Shown: positions 1 through 9,644 of the stretch, in pieces
Numbering within the stretch: the stretch's first letter is position 1
Layout of the letters: each line of letters begins with the position of its first letter
Source of the DNA: Zoroaster sp. YZ-2022
Taxonomy: Eukaryota; Echinodermata; Asteroidea; Forcipulatida; Zoroasteridae
Assembly: GCA_029582265.1 (NCBI GenBank)
Contig: CM055822.1
Coordinates: 41,934,036-41,998,035 of the forward strand
DNA length: 64,000 bases
Direction of reading: 5' to 3'
Program-made: the position numbers and the translations under genes
Notes under the pieces: generated by a model
Database searches by the model: none
What the model saw: the letters and a program-made list of their open reading frames with translations, nothing else
What the model was told of the DNA's origin: nothing

Positions 1-3000
1 GAAAAAGAAAAAACTAGATCGCACTACGTTTGGATTAAAGATTTTAAATCGTTTACTTTTTGATCAAACGAAACATCAACATCGTCAACATTTTTGCGTT
101 AGATGTTTACAGGGTTACTCGACGGAAGCGTATCTTGAAGATCACATAGAAATGTGCAAGGGAATCAACGACAGACCGTGTAAGATCGTGATGAAAGAAA
201 AAGGTACTACGAGAACATTTATAAATTTTCATAAAAAGATGAAAGTTCCTTTCGTCATATACGCCGACTTTGAATCGATAATTGAAGACTTTGTCTATCG
301 CAGCCAACGACTACGTACGAATACTAAAAAAACAAAAAACAAACATCGCTTGCGGTTATTCGTACGTGATCGTTGGATGCGACGGTGAAATTTTCCCCCC
401 GTTGTATACCGAGGAAAAGATGCATCTAATAATTTTTTTAATGAATTAGAAAAAGAAGTAAAAAACATTAACGATATTTAAAAACTCTAAAAAAATGGTC
501 ATGTCGAGAGACGATGTTTTAAATTATGAAAAAGCTAGTGATTGTTGGATATGCGAAAAAAACATTATGAAAAAAAAGAAAATTTGGAAAACTTTGTTTT
601 ACAAAATTAACGAATGCTGTAAAAAGGTGTGAGCAAGTGTGAAAAGTGTGAAAAGAATTTTGACAAGTATTACTTCAAGGTTAGAAAAGTACGCGATCAT
701 TGTCACGTGACTGGAAACTATCGAGGAGCGGCGCATAATAAATGTAACTTGCAACTAGTGGAGTGTCGTGGCCGAGCGGTCTAGCGCACCGAACTCAAGT
801 TCTGGTGTTGCCAGCAGCAGGGTGTGGGTTCGAGCCCCGGTCGTGACACTTGTGTCCTTGAGCAAGATACTTAACCATAATTGCTTCGTCCTTCGGATGG
901 GACGTTAAGCCGTAGGTCCCGTGTACTAGATTAAGTAATGCACGTAAAAGAACCCAGAACACTTATCGTGGAAGTGTAAGGGGTTTACCCCGGTGTTTCT
1001 GGTTCACATTGCAAGCGCTCTTGTTTACAGGTTTCCTCAGGCTTTCGAGCTTACAGTGCTTAAGTGCGCTTTTCTGAGGCATCCCTTGGTTTCATTACCA
1101 GAAATGATAAATGAAATGAAATGAAATGAAATGAAACTAGTTTTAAAGCCTTATAAAACGTTTATTCCGGTCGTATTTCATAATTTGCAAGGATACGACT
1201 CTTATCTTATAATGCAGGCTGTGAGTGAAACAGGAGGAAATGTAACGTGTATCGCGAACGATATGGAAAAGTATATTTCGTTTTCAATCGGGCAACTGCG
1301 ATTTATCGACAGTTTGAAATTTTTACCAGCTTTGCTCGATAAACTCGTTAAATCAAGCGATGAAGATTGTTTTTCAATCACTAAAAAGTACGAGCGTGAT
1401 CGAGATAAACTCGAACTGCTTAAAAAAAAGGCATTTATCCCTACGAGTACATGGACAGTTTCGAACGGTTTAAAGAAACGCGTCTTCCTTTGAAACGCGC
1501 TTTTTATAGTAGTTTAAATAACGAGCGCATTTCAAAGGAAGAATACGAGCGCGCAAAGAACGTTTGGATCAAGTTTGAATGTAAAAATCTAGGAGATTAT
1601 CACGATTTATACGTGCGTACGGATGCTTTGTTATTGGCTGACGTTTTTGAAAATTTTCGTACAACTTGCATGAAACAGTACGAGTTAGATCCAGCTCATT
1701 ATTACACGGGTCCTGGATTGAGCTGGGACGCTTTGCTGAAACATTCGAACGTCACTTTAGAATTATTGAGTGATTACGACATGCATTTATTTATAGAAAA
1801 AGGTACTAGAGGAGGAACGTGTATGGTAAGCCAGAGATACGCGAAAGCAAACAATCCTTATTTAGTCGATTACGATTCGTCAAAACCTACGAATTATATA
1901 CAATATTTAGACGCGAATAATCTGTACGGCTGGGCGATGAGTCAACCTCTTCCTGTCGGAGGATTTAAATGGTTATCGAGAGCCGAGATTGACTCGTTAG
2001 AATCGAAGGGAATAGACATGAAATCGAATCGAGGTTACATTTTAGAAGTGGATTTAGAATATGTTAAAGAATTACACGATTCTCATAACGGTTATCCACT
2101 CGCGCCGGAATCGTTGGTGGTACCGAAGGAATGGATGTCGTCGTATCAGCTGGAGCTATTAGGCGATAAACCTGCACCAAACGTAAAAAAAATTAATTCC
2201 AAATTTATACGATGAATCAAATTACGTTCTTCATTATCGCAATTTACTATTGTATTTACAACTCGGCATGAAACTGACTAAAATTCATCGCGTTTTAAAA
2301 TTTAATCAAGCGCCGTGGATGAAGAGTTACATCGATCTGAACACGAATTTGAGAAAAAATGCAAAGTCAGATTTCGAAAAAGATTTGTACAAACTCATGA
2401 ACAATTCGGTATTTGGAAAAACGATGGAAAATGTACGAAAACGAGTCAACGTGAATTTGAAGCGCCTCAGCGATGAAAAAGAAAATAATCAATATTTAAA
2501 ATTAGTCGCGAGACCAAATTTTGCCAAAGTTAGGATTTTCGATCACGATCTAGTGGCGGTTCACATGCATCAAATAAAACTTGTACTAGACCACCCCGTG
2601 TACGTCGGAATGAGCATACTGGATTTATCTAACGTTTACATGTACGATTTTTATTACAGTCATTTAAAAAAGAAATACGGCGATAATTGCAATTTACTTT
2701 ACGTGGATACGGACAGTTTAATACTCGATATTCAAACGAGAGATGTTTATAAAGACATAAAAAAGACGAGCATTTGGTACGATTTTAGTAATTATAACAA
2801 AGATCACTTTTTATATTCCGAAGAGAATAAAAAGGTTATCGGTAAAATGAAAGACGAAACATCGGGAACTCTTATTTCTGAATTTGTCGGTTTAAGACCG
2901 AATATGTATTCGATGCTTTTATCGAATGAGGTTGAAATAAGAAAAGCCAAGGGCGTTAGCAAACATGTTTTGAAAAATTAAATTAAACTCGAGCATTATA

Positions 3001-3175
3001 AACAAGTTTTAGATCAAAAAAAGACTCTCGTTCACTCTATGGATTTTATTAGACACGAGTATCAAGAATTATACACGATAAATGTTAATAAAATCTCCTT
3101 ATCTCCTTTAGACACAAAGATATATATTTTAGTAAACGGAATACACACTTTAGCTTACGGTCATTATAAGATTTA
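1..3175 (+). pseudogene. Protein-primed family B DNA polymerase (PolB), copy 1, broken
   Basis: This would replicate the element from a protein primer. Order seen: a Cys/His finger-like segment (HFCVRC, about 90-155), ExoI-like YADFES (about 259-277), an ExoII-like FHNLQGYDSY segment just after 1170, motif A with YLDANNLYGW (about 1906-1935), motif B with [14 protein letters not shown] (about 2391-2430), and motif C with YVDTDS (about 2701-2720). All catalytic motifs are present. The gene is nevertheless dead: frames change near 300-400, in 480-640, near 1480 and near 2210, there is an in-frame TAA at 2979-2981, and a SINE splits the exonuclease region at 760-1134. After the late stop the frame stays open to about 3175. 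Its 3' end meets the convergent integrase at 3150. The protein start lies left of the window. Confidence 0.88.
760..1134 (+). mobile_element. tRNA-derived SINE inside the PolB pseudogene
   Basis: The head resembles a class II (Leu/Ser-like) tRNA gene. An A box TGGCCGAGCGG lies at 769-779 and a B box GGTTCGAGCCC at 827-837, so it would carry its own Pol III promoter. A tRNA-unrelated body follows, including the segment around 885-935 (GATGGGACGTTAAG, then GGTCCCGTGTA), which resembles core domains seen in several invertebrate SINEs. The tail is (ATGAA)n at about 1105-1134. AACTAGT flanks it at 753-759 and 1135-1141, a 7-bp target-site duplication. The PolB reading resumes immediately after it, so this is an insertion into an already integrated copy. 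Confidence 0.85.
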
Positions 3176-4185
3176 GGGAATTACCTAAGTTAAATTGTTT
3201 AGGTGGATTTTCTGTATCTCGCGGAACAATTTGTAATTCTTGTCTCACAAAACTACGAGCGGGACCCGATTCTAAATAATACAAGATGGGTTGATTTTGA
3301 GCTTTCATAGAGGATTTAATGTTATAAATTTTTATGGACCAAATCGGATCGGTCGCGCGCCGTCTCGTATCTTGTTCAGCTTCTCCGGGTGCGTATAAAT
3401 ATCTAACTAGAGCGTTCGAAGCGATTCTTTTTTCATTTGATTTAAGAGTCGGAGAGGCTGGATTTTGCTCGACGAGTTTTTGTTTAATGGCATCTTTAGG
3501 TTTTAAATTTATGAGTCTGGTTTCTTCGTTATTTAAAGCTTTTACGACCAGCGGTAATCTTTTTACCCACTCTCTAGATCTAGCATTCGTCGCTATTTCT
3601 TGCGCGTATTGATGAGAAAACAATCTCTCGGCTAAAGTTCTGTTGAATCGTTCCACCATGCCTTGCGCTCTGTGGTTTCCGGCCTCGCTTCTTTGTATTT
3701 TGACGTTGTTTTTACTCATTAAAGTATTGACGCTCGCCATAAATTCTTTTCCCGGATCGACATTTTAAATTTTAGGCCAAGTTAGCAAAGAACGCTTGTA
3801 AATTTTTTCGAACGCGTTACCGACTTGCGTGGCGGTTTTGTCGATTAACGGTTCGGCTTCTTTGTACCTGCTGGCTTCGTCGATGATTGTTAACGCGTAC
3901 TTGTAAACTTTTTTATTGACTGTATCGTGAGGAAGAAACAACAAATCAGCTTGATGAACCTCGTTCGGTTTTCTAGAATCGAGTTGGAGCTGGTCGGTCT
4001 AGGAATGTATTTAGGATACGGTAAATAAATTTGCCACAGCGCTTGATTTTTTAAAACTACTGTCGAGTTGTACTTTTAGAAACTTTAGTTTCTCGAGCTA
4101 ATTTTTCGATCGCAGATTGACCATTGTAGTATCCTTTCGGGCTATAATAAGCGTTTTCAAGTTTTTGTTTCGTTCGTTTATCCAT
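3150..4185 (-). pseudogene. Polinton-type retrovirus-like integrase (rve fold), copy 1, broken
   Basis: This would insert the element into host DNA. The N-terminus (from ATG 4185) begins MDKRTKQKLENAYYSPKGYY, matching copy 2 at 28645. Mid-region homology continues through about 4030-3770. The open C-terminal part (3740-3150) contains the last acidic residue in GMVERFNRTLAERLF, and the second aspartate precedes it in a DPGKEF segment at about 3745-3765, giving a D-x34-E spacing close to the DD35E rule. The C-terminal half, with YLYAPGE and RRRATDPIWS, is probably the chromatin- or DNA-binding tail. Breaks: a stop near 3770 and frame changes around 4000-4080. It is convergent with PolB, a few bases of overlap between the stops. 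It looks like the same family as copies 2 and 3. Confidence 0.85.
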
Positions 4186-4206
4186 TTTAATATTTTATAA
4201 TATATT

Positions 4207-4462
4207 TTAAGTGGTAGAATTCATAATACTGCTCGGTAATTTTTGTTGTTGAACTAACCACGATTGCGTCATTAGCGCCGCCCCTACCGTTGCACTGAGT
4301 TTAAGCGAGTCGCTTATATCTAGCTTTCCCAAATCGGCCGGACTTAATTTAAACACTTTTTTTTACTGCCATGCTATAAATAACGGTTAAAACTCCTATA
4401 ACTCCTCCGTGTTAAGCTGTATTGACGATTCCTTTCGTATCTATCGTTGTTGATGAAGACAT
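4207..4462 (-). pseudogene. Small membrane protein of the Polinton-like element, copy 1
   Basis: Not in a named family that I know. The protein would be about 83 residues: a short polar N-terminus, a hydrophobic segment (HGGVIGVLTVIYSMA), then a polar part with SPADLGKLDISDSLKLS and a second hydrophobic stretch (ATVGAALMTQ). It carries an in-frame TAA early (4413-4415 region, where copy 2 has a Tyr codon) and one frameshift in an A-run near 4370. It lies directly upstream of the integrase in the same direction in all three copies, so the gene is conserved by position. The start is chosen at 4462 because the 24 bases before it are almost identical to those before its homologues at 28908 and 29203. 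Confidence 0.6.
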
Positions 4463-4487
4463 ATTTTATAGTATAGACAATATTTTT
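4463..4487 (-). promoter_or_regulatory. Conserved upstream element ending at the start codon
   Basis: Read on the minus strand the sequence is ATATTGTCTATACTATAAAAT followed by the ATG of the small membrane gene. The same ATATTGTCTATAATATAAAATG occurs before two start codons in copy 2 (28908 and 29203), although the genes downstream have diverged. It looks like a TATA-containing promoter with a very short leader. Confidence 0.5.
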
Positions 4488-4521
4488 ATATATTTTTTAT
4501 TCCATTTCTAAAACATTAACA

Positions 4522-5099
4522 TTATTTTGAATCAACTTTTGGTGGTGGTTCAACGGTTGATTTTATCGGCGATGGTTCAACAGTTGATTTTATCGGTGAT
4601 GGTTCAACGGTTGATTTAGGTTTAGTAGAGTTTTTGCCAATGTAATAATTATGCTAAACCTATTAAACCTATTACTCCTAGTCCAATGTATAACGTGTTT
4701 GTTTTATCGTCGTCGTTTTCTTTTTTTTACGCTAGCTACATAATTTGTTTCGACAACTGCATTCTTTTTTAAATTTTGTTTTTTCTTTTTATTAAGTTCT
4801 GCGAGTCTTTTTCCAGCCGCGACTCTATTTGGATTTTTTTAAATTTTAGTTGGTGCTTTCGTCACTACCGACGTCTCTTTTTCGTCTCTGCTTGTTGCTC
4901 CATCGTCTTTATAATCTAAACAAGAATATTTTCTTTTTAAATGTTTCGCTGAAATTAGCGTCGCTGCGATCGGTGCCAAGTATATTCCGTACTTGTATAT
5001 TTCGCATAATCCTGAAGAAAGAGCGCTCGAAATGAGCGGGTCTTTTTCTAAATCCGTAATTAATTCATTTTCGTCATCGATCGTAAACTGATGTCCCAT
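4522..5099 (-). pseudogene. Membrane protein with RVAAGK motif and Pro-rich C-terminal repeats, copy 1
   Basis: Function unknown; it is a recurring membrane protein of this element type. The N-terminal part (5099-4839) is open and has an acidic start (IDDENELITDLEKD) and a membrane segment (YGIYLAPIAATLISAKHL). After a frameshift at an A/T run near 4835 comes a conserved basic block NPNRVAAGKRLAEL (about 4832-4790), then a second membrane segment LYIGLGVIGLIGLA (about 4690-4650). The C-terminus is a 9-residue repeat STVEPSPIK, encoded by 27-bp units, ending at TAA 4522-4524. At least two frameshifts separate these parts. Homologous blocks are present at 29547-29860 (copy 2) and around 63115-63790 (copy 3). 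Confidence 0.55.
4551..4625. repeat. 27-bp minisatellite inside the membrane-protein gene
   Basis: About 2.7 tandem copies of a unit containing GTTGATTTTATCGGCGATGG, in frame, encoding STVEPSPIK repeats on the minus strand. Confidence 0.75.
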
Positions 5100-5123
5100 T
5101 ACATCGACAAATTTTAAACTCGA

Positions 5124-5405
5124 TCACAATGCTTTAGCGTAAAGAATTATGATCGACGAGCCTAATGAAGATATCATATCGCGACCTAATCTCGCTTCGT
5201 ATCGTACGTATAATTTATCTTGGTCTACCGATTTTAAAGCTTCAATTTCGCTAATACTATACTCTTTACCGAAATATTTTTTCGAGTTTCCTCCGGCTAC
5301 GACGGCCAACAAACAATCGATGCGTTGACTAGACGGCGAAACGATATTTTCGACTTGTATCGGTTGTTGCGACTCTTCGTTTAAAATTTTTTCGACTTCT
5401 TCCAT
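5124..5405 (-). CDS. Small conserved Polinton-like protein, 93 aa, intact
   Basis: The reading frame is intact. I do not know a named family. The N-terminal 30 residues are acidic and polar, followed by CLLAVVAGGNSKKYFGKEYS, then a helix-rich part with SEIEALKSVDQDKLYVRYEA and a hydrophobic C-terminal segment SLGSSIIILYAKAL that could be a membrane anchor. The start ATG is preceded on the minus strand by TATTATATATATAATA, a TATA-like stretch as seen before other ORFs of the element. It lies between the 47-aa membrane ORF and the RVAAGK membrane protein, all in the same direction. A degraded homologue is visible at 63820-64000 in copy 3, and copy 2 has lost it in a deletion. Conservation between copies supports a real gene. 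Confidence 0.65.
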   Translation of the reverse strand: MEEVEKILNEESQQPIQVENIVSPSSQRIDCLLAVVAGGNSKKYFGKEYSISEIEALKSVDQDKLYVRYEARLGRDMISSLGSSIIILYAKAL

Positions 5406-5489
5406 TTATTATATATATAATACTTTTATTTTTTTGTTAACATTCTCTCTACATCTTCTATTATTATATTTAATACTCGAAATATTTTT

Positions 5490-5633
5490 TTAATTTAAAA
5501 TTTGTCTCGCTCTCGATAACGGTTTTATAATTTCACTATCGACGTGTGAATATTTATAAATCAAAAATCCAACTCCGCCTAGCGTCAAACAGTTTGTAAA
5601 TATACAAACTGTAACTAAACATTCGATGAGCAT
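5490..5633 (-). CDS. Small single-pass membrane ORF, 47 aa
   Basis: Short ORF starting at ATG 5633 and ending at TAA 5490-5492. The N-terminal 25 residues are hydrophobic (CLVTVCIFTNCLTLGGVGFL), so it would be a membrane anchor. The C-terminus is polar and basic (EIIKPLSRARQ). A TATA-like TTATTATATAA-type stretch (in 5634-5660) precedes the ATG. It fits the minus-strand series between the ATPase and the 93-aa gene. There is no family assignment and no comparison copy in this window, because the equivalent part of copy 2 is deleted. Confidence 0.45.
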   Translation of the reverse strand: MLIECLVTVCIFTNCLTLGGVGFLIYKYSHVDSEIIKPLSRARQILN

Positions 5634-5651
5634 ATTTATTATATAAATTTT

Positions 5652-5781
5652 ATTATATACATAACAGCAAAAGAAACGTCACCCCCTAAATTTTGATTTA
5701 TTAAACAAATTATATTAATTATAAAATGAAAATAATAAATATTTTTAGGAGTGACGTTTCTTTTGCTGTTATGTATATAAT
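5652..5781. repeat. Perfect 31-bp inverted repeat (stem-loop) in the ATPase/47-aa ORF spacer
   Basis: The left arm 5652-5682 (starting ATTATATACATAACAGC) and right arm 5751-5781 are exact reverse complements over 31 bases, with a 68-bp AT-rich loop. It lies downstream of the ATPase stop (5896) and upstream of the next minus-strand gene. Possible roles are a transcription-termination or RNA-processing hairpin, or a very small foldback insertion; the sequence does not decide. Confidence 0.8.
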
Positions 5782-5785
5782 CTTG

Positions 5786-5892
5786 TTAAGTAACCTACTA
5801 CGACCTAGTAAGTAACCTGTCAAGTCACCTACTACCACCTAGTAAGTAACCTGTCAAGTCACCTACTGCGACCTAGTCAAGTCACCTATCGC
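5786..5892. repeat. Tandem repeat beside the ATPase stop
   Basis: About three imperfect copies of a 35-40 bp unit built from AAGTAACCTGTCAAGTCACC and CTACTACGACCTAGT. It follows the ATPase stop codon on the minus strand and separates it from the hairpin. Confidence 0.75.
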
Positions 5893-5895
5893 AAC

Positions 5896-6473
5896 TTAGT
5901 CAAATATCGCGTAATCGGTAGGTTGATCTGTTTTTAAAATCAACTTGCTATGTTTGACTCGTTTTAATTTTTCGTGCATTTGTGTTCTCAACTCTTTAGT
6001 CGGTATGACGTCATTTTCTCGAAGATAATTTTCAAACGAGTCTCTATCTTTACAATAAAATATACACACCCACTTTAGTTGCTCTCTAAAATATTTTAAC
6101 ACGCTGTTGTATTTTTGTGAAAGAATCCAACAGCTGTGATTGACGTGTCTTCCGCTAAAAGCCAACTGACTGATCGCGCATTTATTATTCTCGTCGTATT
6201 TTTTATACTGTAATTCTTTACTCGCGCTACAGTCGTCAATGATAAACAACGTCTCGTCTCCTATAAATTTCTATCGCTTTGTTTAGCGATAAATCGCTCA
6301 AATCGTCGACGTGCACTCGCTCGTCGTTCCAAATCCATTTTCTATTTTGATAAGCGAGATTTACTGCGACGGTAGGGCATAATATAACGATACATTCAAA
6401 ATATTTACGATTCTGTTTTTCCGCATCCTGTCTGTCCGCAAATCAACGCGGCGTGCGGATATTTCGGTACCAT
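5896..6473 (-). pseudogene. A32/FtsK-HerA-type genome-packaging ATPase, broken
   Basis: This would pump element DNA into capsids. From the ATG at 6473, the first 22 codons include a Walker A motif, ICGQTGCGKT (about 6450-6415). The frame then breaks near 6405 and again near 6260. The downstream open part (6249-5896) begins with a Walker B strand, LFIIDDCS, followed by the Ser/Gln region (AFSGRHVNHSCWILSQKYNSV) that in packaging ATPases holds the sensor, and a C-terminal helical part. Walker A and B are both recognisable, so the assignment is good. It sits just downstream of the capsid gene on the same strand, a usual Polinton neighbour. Copy 2 has lost it completely. Confidence 0.82.
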
Positions 6474-6517
6474 GGTTTCTAATAATAGTCAACATGTTAA
6501 TATATAGCGGAATGAAA

Positions 6518-7770
6518 TCATCCATTTACGATATTCAGTTGCGCGTCCATGATGATAAAAGTGTAGCAGTATAATAGACCGTCGGCTTCCACTTCTTTTT
6601 CGAGTTGAATGGTAATTCCTTCGGATAAGTTTTCTACTCGCCTACCGCTTCCGTGCATTTTGTTGTCGTCGCTGCTTCTCATATCTAAAAACAAACCGTA
6701 TTTATCTAATAAATAATCGGCTTGTTTCACGTTCGATAAATTTAAAGCTTTGGTTACTCGCATGGAGTGTTCTTCGGTCGAATCTCCGAAATATTTTTGA
6801 ATTTCTTCCCATTGTTGATACCTGCGCATCCCTTGCGAGTAGAGTTGATTGGGAACTCCTTCTATAGTAACCGAAACTTTATCGATTTTAGGATTATAAA
6901 ATTTCCACGTTTCTTTTACGTCGGGCTCTTTGAACAAAAACAATATTCCTTTCATGCTTTTTGTCGGCGTATTTAGATTTATATTCCACGTTTTATCGCG
7001 TTTGTTTAGCGGTCTCACGCTCTGTCTCAAGACTCTGTCGTACAATATCGCCAACTTGTCGCTATATTGATTTTTAATCGTTTGCGCGAGATGCGGTATA
7101 TTAACGACTTGGTATTCTAAAGAAATTCCGCTTATGATATATTTGGCATCATCGTCAGAGCTTTTAATAACGTTTGTAAATTTATTAAACTCGAGTTCGT
7201 AAGTCAACCGATCCCCAATCCCGGATTGATAAAACGGTTGATGATCGGTCAATAATTCAAAATCGAGCGGAATATGATATCTATTTTTTAGAGTATCCGC
7301 GACGGCTTTGTCTTTCCCTCCGTTGTTTGATTCATTACCGTCGCTGGCATCTACTCTTAATTTAGTTAAATTTTCAGATTCGATTCCTTGATATGCTCTA
7401 TTTTCGAGTTGGTCTCTCGTCAACCAATTGTCTTTGAAACAATTGTACACGTCCGCATCGTCTAAACTAAACACTTCATTTCCCTCCATTTTAATGGTTA
7501 TATTTTTACTATGGCTCTGCCTATATTATGCACGATCGTTCTCGTATCGTCATTTTCTGATTCGAGATTAATGTTGAAAGCCAATCGAGCCGTACCCGGA
7601 ACGATAAAGTCGTCTTTTCCCAAATTTGGAAAACGAACCGTCAACAGTTGATTTTCGCTGATTGTGCTCGGATTGTTTGTAATGACGACTTTTTGACGTA
7701 TTCCTTTTATACCTCTCAGTTCTCTCAATTGCCTGTACGGATTTAGTTTGTCTCCGATCGCTTGACTCAT
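6518..7770 (-). pseudogene. Putative double-jelly-roll major capsid protein, copy 1
   Basis: A beta-rich protein of about 417 residues that recurs in Polinton-like elements. By length and position beside the packaging ATPase it is the best candidate for the major capsid protein, but I cannot confirm the fold from sequence alone. The N-terminal ORF (7770-7498) starts MSQAIGDKLNPYRQLRELRG and includes the strand-rich LTVRFPNLGKDDFIVPGTAR. A single frameshift at a T-run near 7495 separates it from the long open part (7489-6518), with LTYELEFNKF, SMKGILFLF, VTIEGVPNQLYSQGMRRYQ and HGSGRR, ending in TFIIMDAQLNIVNG. Copy 2 reads across the frameshift site without a break, which shows that the two parts are one gene. 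It is divergent from the 7832 gene. Confidence 0.65.
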
Positions 7771-7831
7771 ATCTAATACGTAACATTATTTTTATTTTTA
7801 AATTTTTTAAAATAAAAAATAAATTATAAAA

Positions 7832-8275
7832 ATGGTGTCGATAGCGATGATGGTCGGAGGTGCCGTAGTAAACGCGTTGGCATTTAGCGGATCTAATTTG
7901 TTATTTTCTGGTTTACGTTCCAACAATATCGAAGAAGAACGAAAGAGGCACGATTTAGCGCTAGAACAACTTACGAAAGCGAGAGACGAATGGTCAAAAA
8001 AGCGTACAAAATATCTAAATTTTTTAAACGATCGACTCGAAAAAGAATCGCGCGCTAAAAAAACTTTTAACGACATTAACGAAGCGATGAACCAATATTA
8101 TATCGCTACCGGCAGTCAACTCTATTTACCGAAAGATTTACAGCACGAACCTAAACTAGAAGATTTTTATACTCCGAGCGAAGACAAAAAAACTCGAGAA
8201 AATGTATTTGTCATTTTGGGTATGACGATAGTAGGCTACGCGAGTTATAAATTATTAAAAAAAGATAAAAACTAA
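7832..8275 (+). CDS. Coiled-coil membrane protein, 147 aa, intact
   Basis: Intact, and 149 residues in copy 2 (31091-31540), with high similarity and conserved length. Architecture: a Gly/Ala-rich hydrophobic N-terminus (MVSIAMMVGGAVVNALAFSG), a charged helical middle likely to form a coiled coil (EEERKRHDLALEQLTKARDE through RAKKTFNDINEAMNQYY), the short motif PKLEDFYTPSEDKK, and a C-terminal membrane segment (VFVILGMTIVGYASYKLL). It is probably a virion or membrane-associated protein; no enzymatic motif is seen. It is transcribed divergently from the capsid gene across a 61-bp AT-rich gap, and followed 12 bp later by the next plus-strand gene. Confidence 0.75.
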   Translation: MVSIAMMVGGAVVNALAFSGSNLLFSGLRSNNIEEERKRHDLALEQLTKARDEWSKKRTKYLNFLNDRLEKESRAKKTFNDINEAMNQYYIATGSQLYLPKDLQHEPKLEDFYTPSEDKKTRENVFVILGMTIVGYASYKLLKKDKN

Positions 8276-8287
8276 TTGTAAAATAGT

Positions 8288-9644
8288 ATGGCGGAAGGAG
8301 GGCATGAACTTATCGAGTTGGATCCGTTTTTTAAAGACCGCGACGAACAAGATGATGATTATATTGATGATGAATATATTGATGAAGATAACGCCGGCAT
8401 TCAGTTGGGTAATGTTCCAACTGAACAACTAACGCCCTATGACAACCTAACTTTATCTCAACAAAACCAAATACGTAATGATGCTGTAGATGATTTTTAT
8501 ATAAGTACGGGGTCGAATACTTACATAAAAGACTATAATCATTTCGAGTATACATACTCGAAAAAATATGAACGCGGTATACTCTATTTTATAAAAGACG
8601 GTGAAAAAATACGACTATCTAACTTGAATAAAAAAGGTGCATTTTTAAAGTTAAGTGGAATAAAAGGCTTATCAAAAGATGATCTAGATATATTCAATGA
8701 TGATAATCCCAAGATCTCGGAAGAAGTTGAAAAGGCTATAAAAATGGTATAAAAGATACAGAAACACCATTGATACCCGATGATAACATCAATGAATCAC
8801 CATTAACATCGGACGGAACAAAAACAAGACGAAAGTTACCATCTAGGCCGGAACAACGCGTGGAAAAATTAAAAAAAAGTAGAAGAAGCCACCAAAACGG
8901 TAATTGCCGTTCTTTCAAGAGAACAAGGAGTCCAAACAATGTCGCTTAAATACCCATTGAGAGAATTGTATTCTCTCGATGAACTCATGCGAACGACTCG
9001 AGGTCAACAATTATTTCATTTAGCTAAATTGAAAGCACTCAACGAAAAAATCTCCGATTTTCAAGAAATATATTCTGACGCTAAAAAGAGAGGAGGAGTC
9101 GATGATGAATTAATGGAAAATGCTCGTATATCTATGCAAAAACTACTAGACGACAAACAAACTTTGTCAGCGCAAATAGATGCAAATGATTACGTTCTTC
9201 GCAGTCAAATCAATAGAATTAAAGAAACTTTTCAAAAAATGATGGAAAGAGACGTCACGTTGCGTGAAAAAATTTAAACTTTATTTAGAGAACAAGGCGT
9301 CACGGTCGTAAGTATATTAACGGCGTTTAGTCTCGCCATCAGTACCATCATCGCTCCGATCGTAGCGAGCGTAAAACCGATTGTAGTACCGACGCCTGCC
9401 CCACCCGCACCGAGTAGCGGAGGAGGTGTAAAAGAGTGGATTCAAAAAACTTTAAAAATCTATCGGATCTGTTAAAGAAACTCGGAGAAAAGCTTTAGCT
9501 GCTTTACCGGGTATTATCGGATCAGTGATAAGTTGGTTATTTAAAACAATTTCAATTGTGGTCGGATGGGCGGCGGAACATGTATGGCTAGCCTTGACCG
9601 GAGTCGGAGTTTTAATTTTAACTTGGATACAGAGTAGGCGTTAA
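8288..9644 (+). pseudogene. Long coiled-coil, two-membrane-segment protein, copy 1, broken
   Basis: By comparison with copy 2 (31552-32844) this is one gene. The first ORF (8288-8752) is acidic and ends in a stop; frame changes follow in 8752-8940. The next ORF (8939-9277) contains a coiled coil (LFHLAKLKALNEKISDFQEI and onward) and the conserved block VLRSQINRIKETFQKM. After a stop codon at 9275-9277 the frame continues with LFREQGVTVVSILTAFSLAI, a membrane segment, then a Pro-rich hinge, then broken sequence ending in a second hydrophobic region (about 9500-9640). TAA at 9642-9644 overlaps the stop of the convergent minus-strand gene. The function is unknown. A membrane-anchored virion protein is my inference from the architecture. 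Confidence 0.6.

Noticed and set aside
760..842. tRNA-Leu/Ser gene
   Set aside because: A and B boxes are present, but the sequence continues into a SINE body with a repeat tail and target-site duplications, so it is a SINE head and not a functional tRNA gene.
5786..5892. CRISPR-like short repeats
   Set aside because: Contiguous imperfect tandem units without unique spacers, in a eukaryotic transposon.
7568..7786. 72-codon minus-strand ORF
   Set aside because: Alternative frame of the capsid gene N-terminus.
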